From Microvelia longipes (Eukaryota > Arthropoda > Insecta > Hemiptera > Veliidae): a stretch of DNA of 64,000 nt. Positions 57,139 through 64,000 of the stretch are shown here, piece by piece. Every line of letters starts with the position of its first letter. Position 1 is the stretch's first letter. The stretch spans positions 50,850,118-50,914,117 of the forward strand of contig JACMZG010001870.1 in the NCBI GenBank assembly GCA_018340805.1. Reading direction: 5' to 3'. A program made the position numbers and the translations under genes. Below the pieces are notes generated by a model. It made no database searches and was not told the DNA's origin. It saw nothing but the letters and a program-made list of their open reading frames with translations.

Positions 57139-57825
57139 AGATTATCATGAAGATTGACATTGCGAGGTTATGATCTATTAATGCTTAGAATTTGAACATT
57201 CAGATTGATTAAGCGTCCATTCCCAAAAGAGAGTAATTAAACGGAGGTGGTTTACAATTTACACACGAAAGGTATAAATTGTTTAGCTCCGAAAAAATAT
57301 TTACTCCCTTATATTTTAACTTCTTTCTTTAAACTCTCTAGATAACATCAAAGTAAAAATATTGTTTGCATTAATAAAAAAAAAACGAATGTAATAATCT
57401 AGTGAAATACAAAAATATATACCTTAAAATAGACGGCCAATAAAAGTATGCGCGGTAAAAAGATAAGCGGTGAAAAATCCAACAAATAAAATATTTTAAA
57501 AAATCGCTGGAATACAAAAACGAAAATAAAAATATTACTCAAAATAAACTGTTAAAAAATTAACCAAAATAAACAAAATTTATTAAATTAAAAACAGTAA
57601 AAATGTCCCGGAGGGAAGGCAAATATTGATATTGTCAAATTTTATTGAAGCATCATAGGAATGATTTGGTACGTAAAATATTGAAATAAAAGCAATTTAG
57701 TGCGAAATAAATGTGATTAATTAGTCGCTTTGTGATGAAGTTTGTTAGCGGACTTTGAATGCTTATCGTTTAATTCGATAAACTAAAAGTATATAAAACA
57801 TGAGAGTTTTTTTCTCAAGACCCAT
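57139..57825. other. AT-rich stretch, nothing recognised
   Basis: No gene or shared repeat seen. Confidence 0.4.
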
Positions 57826-58115
57826 ATAACTCTCTCTCTAACCAACAGTTGCCATTTTGGCAAACCTCTTGGTAGAATTTTGAAACATCGAAAAAAGTAA
57901 AGTTAACACCTTCGACTATTAATATAATTAAATAAAGATCACACAAATACAGTGACTTCTATAGCAGAACATTCAGAATACAAAACAAAACACAAACAAT
58001 GAGAAAAGCAGACAAAATTGATTGATTATAAACTCAATTTACTCTTAGAGAAGGTTTCAATGAGCTTACACAGAAGATTGCTCCAAGCCTCTCAATGTAT
58101 CATGATAAGCTATAG
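57826..58115. mobile_element. R4 MITE, copy 5 (ends decayed)
   Basis: The body (TTTTGAAACATCGAAAAAAG, CACCTTCGACTATTAATATA, AAACACAAACAATGAG) matches copies 3 and 4. Terminal repeats are degraded, and the right side touches R1 copy C. Confidence 0.7.
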
Positions 58116-58126
58116 TATAATAGCTC

Positions 58127-58675
58127 AGAATAATACTATATATAAAGGAGCAGTACTGATAACACGAAAGCCGGTTCACTGGTGCAACTAAGTAATGCTG
58201 CCATCCTTACAATATACAATTTTCTAAAAAAAAAGTTGATAATACTTCCGGTTGCTGAATTATTATGTTCTATTATTTATTAATAATTGGTTATTCATAA
58301 AATACTAATACAAATATCGGTGCATTACAATATTTAAAGCATTTTAATTCTAGTTTAACGTATTTATTAAATTATATATAAAAGTAGTCCTCGTCAACTA
58401 AATGTAGATTCTCGTATTCCTTTACCCTTTTGCGATCTAAGACCAGTTTTATGTACTTAGCAAGGTTTTTTTAAGTTATTGAAAACCTTGCGATTTAAGT
58501 TATTGTTCTTTACGATCTTTTTTCATTAATAGATATTTATGACTCATATTTAAATTAATTTTTTGTTGTCAGGTTGGCAGCATCACTTAGGTGCACCAGT
58601 CAACCGGCTTTCGTGTTATCAGTGAAATTACATTGTGTTTACGGTCCTTTGCTCTTCTATATATAGTATTATTCT
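58127..58675. mobile_element. R1 element, copy C (549 bp)
   Basis: AGAATAATACTATATATAAA on the left and TATATATAGTATTATTCT on the right. TGATAACACGAAAGCCGGTT pairs with AACCGGCTTTCGTGTTATCA. No nested insert, so it shows the basic form of the family. Confidence 0.85.
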
Positions 58676-58975
58676 AAGACCAGTACGATAATTGTTTGTA
58701 ATTGGAGTCTAAAATTTATTGAATATTTTTATTATAATAAAGTAATATCACAGGAAAAGAAAAGAAAAACAGAAAAAGCTTAGACATTGTTTATTTTTAA
58801 GCACCTTTTAAGAGGAAACTCTTGAATAAATTTACAATGGAAATTTACTTATATAATTCAGATGTATTTTCATTTTAAATGTCTCCACAAAAGCGAGATG
58901 GCAAAGGGGGAGGGGAGTTATATTTTATCTGTAGATGTCTTTAATTTTATAATAGGAGTTTTTTGCTTCCGTGCT
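58676..58975. other. spacer
   Basis: Nothing recognised. Confidence 0.4.
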
Positions 58976-59132
58976 TAGTAATCGATTTTTGCTCAGGTTT
59001 TATATTTATGCTTAGGTTTTATATTTATGCTCAGGTTTAGGGTTTTATATTTTTGCTTAGGTTTTATATTTATGCTTAGGTTTTATATTTATGCTTAGGT
59101 TTTATATTTATGCTTAGGTTTTATATTTATGC
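58976..59132 (+). repeat. 23-bp minisatellite, about 6-7 copies
   Basis: Unit TGCTTAGGTTTTATATTTA plus TGC. It ends directly at the head of R3. Confidence 0.9.
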
Positions 59133-59139
59133 TTGATAA

Positions 59140-59985
59140 CTTGAGCTGTTGCTTTACGACTTGTTCCAAAGTCGTATTAGATTTAAAATATACGGGTACG
59201 GGTCCTTCGAACTTCCTCATCTATTGGATTCGCTACGCTCATCGTCCCAGCTTTGGACTCGCTTCGCTTGTCCTCAGAATTTACAATTCGCCAAATGTAC
59301 ACTGCAACATGTCTTTGAAATCGCTTCACTCGGTTTTAAATGCATCCGTTTCATTCTCAGCGGATATTCATACAGCACCGACTATGCTATGCTTAATTTT
59401 TATGAGCCAACAAAAATCATGGCTATACTTGTCGTATTGAAACGAAACTTTGTGTTACTTATTTATTAAGTAAAGGTAACACTGTACCGCAGTTCAACCC
59501 AATTGAACCATTTTCTGATTTTTTTTTAAAACTCTAATGAAAAAGTCATTCGATAAAAAATGAACTAGTGCTGATAATAAGATGAAACTTGGCACATATG
59601 TAGTCTTATACATAGTCACATGCGTGCCATATCTCAATCCGATCGCATCATTTTTTCGCGTTTTATGAATTTCCGAAAGTTTTGCTGAGTCATTATTACG
59701 TGTTAATGACGTCACAAAAAATATTTTCCGGTGTGAGTTCACCCAAAGCCCCACGGTTAAATTTCCAAATTGCACAACTACAGTGGTAGACTGTATTTTG
59801 TACGAAGTTTAAACTCTCTAGCATAAATACATCAGGAGCTACGATGATAACAGACACACACACACACAGACATACAACTTTGTGAAAACCAATCAGGAGG
59901 TCTTTAAAACACCTGAAACGGATAATTCTGGTTTCACAATACTTTTCCTATATACCTACGGTATAAATGAGGAAAAATAAAAAAA
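59140..59985 (+). mobile_element. R3 element, plus copy, near full length
   Basis: Same order as 50085-50945, with TGGACTCGCTTCGCTTGTCC at the head, the bZIP module intact at 59683-59714, an ACACAC tract near 59857, and the terminus TTTTCCTATATACCTACGGT with TGAGGAAAAA. Open frames at the head are artefacts. Confidence 0.8.
59683..59714. promoter_or_regulatory. AP-1/Maf-like half site plus CRE inside R3
   Basis: TGCTGAGTCA at 59683-59692 and TGACGTCA at 59707-59714. The flanking words (GTTAATGACGTCACAAAAA) are shared with the R2 module. Confidence 0.45.
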
Positions 59986-60380
59986 TGTGCCAAAACCTTT
60001 CAAAGATATGCATTAACTTAACTTTAACTTAGTAAAGCTAATGTTATACTTTACCGATTTTGGAAGTGTGAGCATAGTTCTGTTTGACAAATGTGATAGA
60101 TAAGTGTGTTTTCTTTAAAAAACCAAAAACTGATTTACAAGTAGTTATGCCAATGCTCAAGTTATAAAGTATAAACAGAAAACCGAGGCAAAAAATGGAT
60201 TTTTAACCACGGATGCATCAAAAGGAAATTTACCCGGCTTGTAGAACTGTATCCCGGTCCACATGTATTATTATTCAATATTTGGATTTTTGAAAAAGAT
60301 AAATAAACATATTTATTATCTGTTTATATTTCAATAATGTTCTTTCCTATGATATTTAACTCAATACAAAAATATATAAA
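59986..60380. other. spacer
   Basis: No gene or shared repeat. Confidence 0.4.
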
Positions 60381-61057
60381 ATTCTGGCGCAGTGGTCCGC
60401 ATGTCGGGCGGATTTCCTTTGGATGCGTGTTTCCGTGCTTAACAACAAGCCTGGTTGGAATGATAATTTTTATAGTTTTTTACATTATATAAGTTTACAA
60501 CTACTAAATAAATAATTCCGACGCGGTGGCCCGCTGTCGGGCGAATTTAATTTAGAATGCGTGTTTCCGTGCTAAACAACCCATTTATTGCTTATGCATG
60601 AACCATGCCCATTGCGTGGTTCCGGTTCATACTTTAGAACTGAAGCAGTTACTCAATTGTCAAGCACTGCTCGTAACTCTGTCTGTATTTTTCAAAGGAA
60701 ATGCGCATAATTATCCAGTTGGTTGTACAAAACTATGCCTCTAAAATTAGAAGTACGCACTATTATTTGCACTAGTTTAAAGATAAGTTACTTGTCTTTA
60801 AGCTTAGTCAGTTATCTTTAAAGGTTTTAGCGCATTTCCTTTGGAAAATACAAACAAAATGAGTTATCGAGCAGTGCTTGACAATTGAGTAACTGATTAG
60901 GTTCTAAAGCATGAATCGGAACCTTAAGCAAGAAATGGGTTGTTAAGCACGGAAACACGCCTCAAAAGGAAATGCGCCCGACATGCGGACCACCGCGCCA
61001 GAATTATTTTGTAGTTGTAAACTTTATTAAGTAAAAAACTATTATATATATATTATA

Positions 61058-61102
<45 letters not shown>

Positions 61103-61255
61103 TATATATATAAATATATATATCGAAAGTCTCGCAAAACGTTTGTTTTCGTCATTAGGGACCTATGAAACGGATTTGTGTCGTGGTCCGAGGTTCGACT
61201 TCCGCCATGACGCCTATCCCATTAGCGAATTTTATTCTCAAAGGAAATTCGCTAA
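60381..61255 (+). mobile_element. R2 composite element, copy 3 (internal deletion)
   Basis: The left arm (TTCTGGCGCAGTGGTCCGCA), the loop and the right arm (to about 61003) are present. The middle with the tRNA-like T arms and bZIP module is missing; the arms pass directly to (AT)n and the terminal GGTTCGACTTCCGCC block (61192) and hairpin. A deletion derivative of the 19711-21396 form. Confidence 0.8.
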
Positions 61256-61669
61256 TAGAGATAGTAATTGAATTTTATTATCATAATTATAAATAAATAT
61301 AAGTATTTTCTCTGCAATGTCAAATAATCGAATTTATTTTACGTTGTTTAACAGTTTATGACTACAGAGTGGAAATGACACCCGCGTGTTTTGTAAATTA
61401 CCGCGAACATTGAAAAAAAAATTAATTAACTTTTATTTAATAATTAATTTGACTTTTATTCTCTTTTAATCTTTTAAAAGGGAACTGAATAGATTTTTAT
61501 TTATGTAATTTTTTTATTAACAAGAAGAAAATAAATGTACTATTAATTTTTTTACATTATTATGTTTACTTTTCTCCTCATGCAACGTAGGAAAAGTATC
61601 GTCACGCAATAGATAAAAAAAATTATTTTAGGTGTTCGAACCCTGTAGTTCCAACACCTAAACTAGTTC
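61256..61669. other. spacer with R3 terminus relic
   Basis: At 61564-61605, TTTACTTTTCTCCTCATGCA and GTAGGAAAAGTATC resemble an inverted R3 end. Otherwise nothing. Confidence 0.45.
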
Positions 61670-61815
61670 AGGACTCCAGACCTAGTCAAGGTGTGAACTA
61701 GTTCAGGACACCAAAACTAGTCAAGGTTGAACTAGTTCAAGACACCAGAACTAGTCAAGGTTGAACTAGTTCAAGACACCAGAACTAGTTCAAGACACCA
61801 GAACTAGTCAAGGTG
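61670..61815 (+). repeat. minisatellite with ACTAGT words
   Basis: Units of GAACTAGTTCAAGACACCAG and AACTAGTCAAGGTT, about 4-5 copies. AACTAGTT is palindromic. Confidence 0.85.
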
Positions 61816-62639
61816 TGACCTTGTTCGAAAATCGCCAAAAGTTTTATTTTAATGCGAATTGTTTATCAACGGCTTTCAGTGGGTTAAGCAACATGGAGCT
61901 CTGTCCGTAAGTCTTCAGGTGGCAGCGAGGAAACTCACAGCACACTGGTTACTTGGGTTAGTTTTAGTTTTCTGAGAGTGAATGTATTTAATTAAGTAAC
62001 GATTTAGTATGCTAAGGAATTGTTATTTTCCAATGTATTGAAAATGTATGTAAGAATTCAAAAATGTAAGTAGTTTCTAAGTAGTTTATAAAATAATATT
62101 TATTTGAATACAAGCAGGATTTTCCCATAGCCCTGGGTAGGGAACAAATAGATTTTAAGAATCATTGTAAGAATCCTTCTTATCGACTACCTACTTATAA
62201 TAACCTTATTATACCTTTCTCTTGTATATTGATCATTAAATAACATAAAAGAGCATACAGAGAAATAGATTTTAAAATCTAAAAAGTAAAAATAAAATCT
62301 ATTCAAATATACAGGTTTTAGGATGTTTCAATTTTGATATTTCAACCCTTCCCCAGGTACGCCTCCCAACCTCCACTTACCCCCTCTTTTGACTTTTATT
62401 CTCTCTCTTGTAATAAGAAAAAATTTCTTTGTATACCATTTTCTTTAAAAATCTAAATGTATAAACTGATTTTTCTTTCAACCATCTGAGTTTTTATTTT
62501 AAAGATTACCTTAGGAAAATGTTGGCTTTGTGTTCGTTTGTCATTGACAATACTCCAGCTCAAAATACAAGAAAACATTACTTCTTACGGATTGTACTGA
62601 GCACAATCAGATAAGTGTCACATATAATATGTCGCGCCT
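61816..62639. other. stretch without recognised features
   Basis: Nothing supported. Confidence 0.4.
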
Positions 62640-63365
62640 AGAAACTAATGAGGAAAAATAATAATGAAGAGAGCAGTCCGAGTTTTTGATAGTTTAATTT
62701 ATTACATCAAAGCTTTCGCACAAGCGATCCTTGGCATATACATTAGTATGTATATTTTTTATTTCTGTTCTTTTGTAATTGGTTTATGGTTTTGTTTACT
62801 TGTTATAGATTCACTGAGGATGCGAAGCATCGCTTGTGCGAAAGCTTTGATGTAATAAATTAACACAATATAATTGTGCGAGAGACACCAAGGAAATGTA
62901 ACAAGCAAAATGCAATGCTACATCGGGGAACTGTTCCATCATTCGACATTCGTCATACTTGATGGCTCGACATAATGTCATGTCCCACTCTGTTTCGTTA
63001 CGTCTAACTCATCAGGGCGCCGACAGAGCCTGAACTCACTCTGACCTTCAATTAATTCCGAAGAATATAATGTGAAGTACTTACCAGAGACGTAACGAAA
63101 CAGAGTGGGACATGACATTATGTCGAGCCATCAAGTATGACGAATGTCGAATGATGGAACAGTTCCCAGATGTAGCATTGCATTTTGCTTGTTACATTTC
63201 CTTGGTGTCTCTCGCACAATTATATTGTGTCAACTATTCATGTTTTGCAAAACTCGGTAGTATCAAAATGATATATGTAATAAATTAAACTAACAAAAAC
63301 TCGGACTGCTGTCTTCATTATTATTTTTCCTTATTAAACTCACAGTCCATTAAACTTAATTCTTA
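62640..63365. mobile_element. R10 fold-back element with a nested palindrome
   Basis: The left end GAGGAAAAATAATAATGAAG with GCAGTCCGAGTTTTTG returns inverted at 63285-63345. An inner hairpin pairs ATTACATCAAAGCTTTCGCA (62701) with TGCGAAAGCTTTGATGTAAT (62837). A second palindrome (62864-63229) is inserted beside it. The 63-codon frame at 62664 runs through the hairpin and is an artefact. Confidence 0.75.
62864..63229. mobile_element. palindromic element, 142-bp arms
   Basis: Arms 62864-63005 and 63088-63229 are equal in length and nearly identical (starts CACAATATAATTGTGCGAGA; ends CTGTTTCGTTACGTCT), with an 82-bp loop. A diverged half copy lies at 38626-38700. No coding content and no clear target duplication. 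Confidence 0.8.
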
Positions 63366-63424
63366 AACTAGAAACTAATGTTTCTACACAGGAAGGAAGC
63401 AAATGAAATTCTAAAAACAAATAA

Positions 63425-63770
63425 AAAGTCGGATACATGGTACCTTCAAACTTTTCTTTATTACAACGGATTCGCTATTCTCTTCGGACTCGCTTCGCTC
63501 GTCCTCAGAAATACAGTTCGCCAAATTTATACTGCAACACGCATTTGGACTCGCATCGCTCGTCTTCTGATTATAAATGCATCCGTATCTTTCCTGGCAG
63601 TCACCCATACAGTACTGACCATGCTCAATGCTGCTTAATTTTTATGATCCAACAAAGATCATAGATGTACTTGTCGTATTGAAACGAAACTTATTGTACT
63701 TATTTATTGGGTAATAATATACACTTGTACTAAATTTCAACTCAATTGCACCATTTCCCAATGTTTTTAC
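63425..63770 (+). mobile_element. R3 element, plus copy, 3' part missing
   Basis: GGATTCGCTATTCTCTTCGG, ACTCGCTTCGCTCGTCCTCA, ATAAATGCATCCGTATC, GGCAGTCACCCATACAGTAC and TTAATTTTTATGATCCAACA are present; the copy ends near 63770 before the CA tract and terminus. It shows the intact join that the LINE interrupts at 13131-13509. Confidence 0.75.
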
Positions 63771-63974
63771 TGGACCATTTAGTTTTACTGGTTTCAGATG
63801 AGATTACCTATGATCAGACGGTGTGAGAGATACTGTGAAACCTGAAACTTACAGTCTATCGTTTAGTTTAAAAATCCCCAAGGTCATAAGTATTTTGGGG
63901 ATTAACCGAGAATCAGAGAAGCCGCTGCCAATCTTTCACTTAAAAAGACAAAAAGAATCCCCACCACAATAACC

Positions 63975-64000
63975 CAAGGATGTTGAATAAAGGGGATGAC
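63975..64000. mobile_element. terminal repeat of a third R9 element, cut by the window edge
   Basis: CAAGGATGTTGAATAAAGGG and GATGAC match the R9 terminal inverted repeat. The rest lies outside the window. Confidence 0.6.

Noticed and set aside
62664..62855. 63-codon frame with hydrophobic centre
   Set aside because: It spans the inner hairpin of R10 and its two ends are inverted copies of one another.

Overview
The window looks like AT-rich nuclear DNA of an animal, most likely an arthropod and probably an insect. The evidence is long (AT)n runs, non-LTR retrotransposon remains with insect-like reverse transcriptase and RNase H peptides, tRNA-derived SINEs, many fold-back MITEs, and no bacterial-style operon or ribosome binding site. 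The exact taxon cannot be fixed from sequence alone; a hemipteran-type genome is a guess.

Only one intact protein-coding gene is visible: an uninterrupted 357-codon cAMP-dependent protein kinase catalytic-subunit-like gene at 14096-15169 (+). It keeps every catalytic landmark and has polyadenylation signals directly after its stop codon. The other coding material is dead retrotransposon sequence: a shattered LINE at 2227-3850 (-), a LINE RNase H tail at 13131-13509 (-), a LINE reverse transcriptase tail at 26785-27230 (+), another at 40310-41222 (-), and an unrecognised coding-like relic at 56695-57138 (+).

Nearly all the rest is repeats. I name the families R1-R12 because I cannot search a library. 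R1: 242-1508, 36194-37208, 58127-58675. R2 (composite, tRNA-like boxes, 290-bp inverted arms): 4091-5577, 19711-21396, 60381-61255. R3: 12776-13675, 18035-18510, 35565-36190, 50085-50945, 59140-59985, 63425-63770. R4 (about 300 bp, TIR CATAGAGATATA): 12120-12420, 13680-13945, 29875-30179, 54021-54335, 57826-58115. R5: 8407-8990 and 22440-23527. R6: 6020-6215 and 33967-34105. R7: 9796-10002, 47220-47275, 49905-50040, 55462-55505. R8: 3862-4080 and 6505-6715. R9 (hAT-like, 8-bp target duplication): 25665-26166, 29303-29771, and one entering at 63975. R10: 16596-16750 and 62640-63365. R11 (TA-duplicating fold-back): 11560-12044 and 36580-37031. R12 (modular hairpin element): 22465-22901. SINEs lie at 29005-29231, 45022-45340, 47959-48410 and 49001-49178. 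Minisatellites occur at least every few kb. A gap of exactly 1000 N (31418-32417) sits between two of them.

Three themes stand out. First, several tandem arrays clearly grew out of transposon sequence: a LINE coding region, an R1 terminal repeat, the loop of R10 and the head of R3. Second, small hairpins with GAA or GNRA-type loops recur in unrelated repeats, including a SINE 3' hairpin with compensatory changes between copies. Third, two repeat families share a bZIP-type module (Maf/AP-1-like site plus CRE). The most unusual single object is R12, a 437-bp element built almost wholly from short palindromic words; its empty site is preserved elsewhere in the window.
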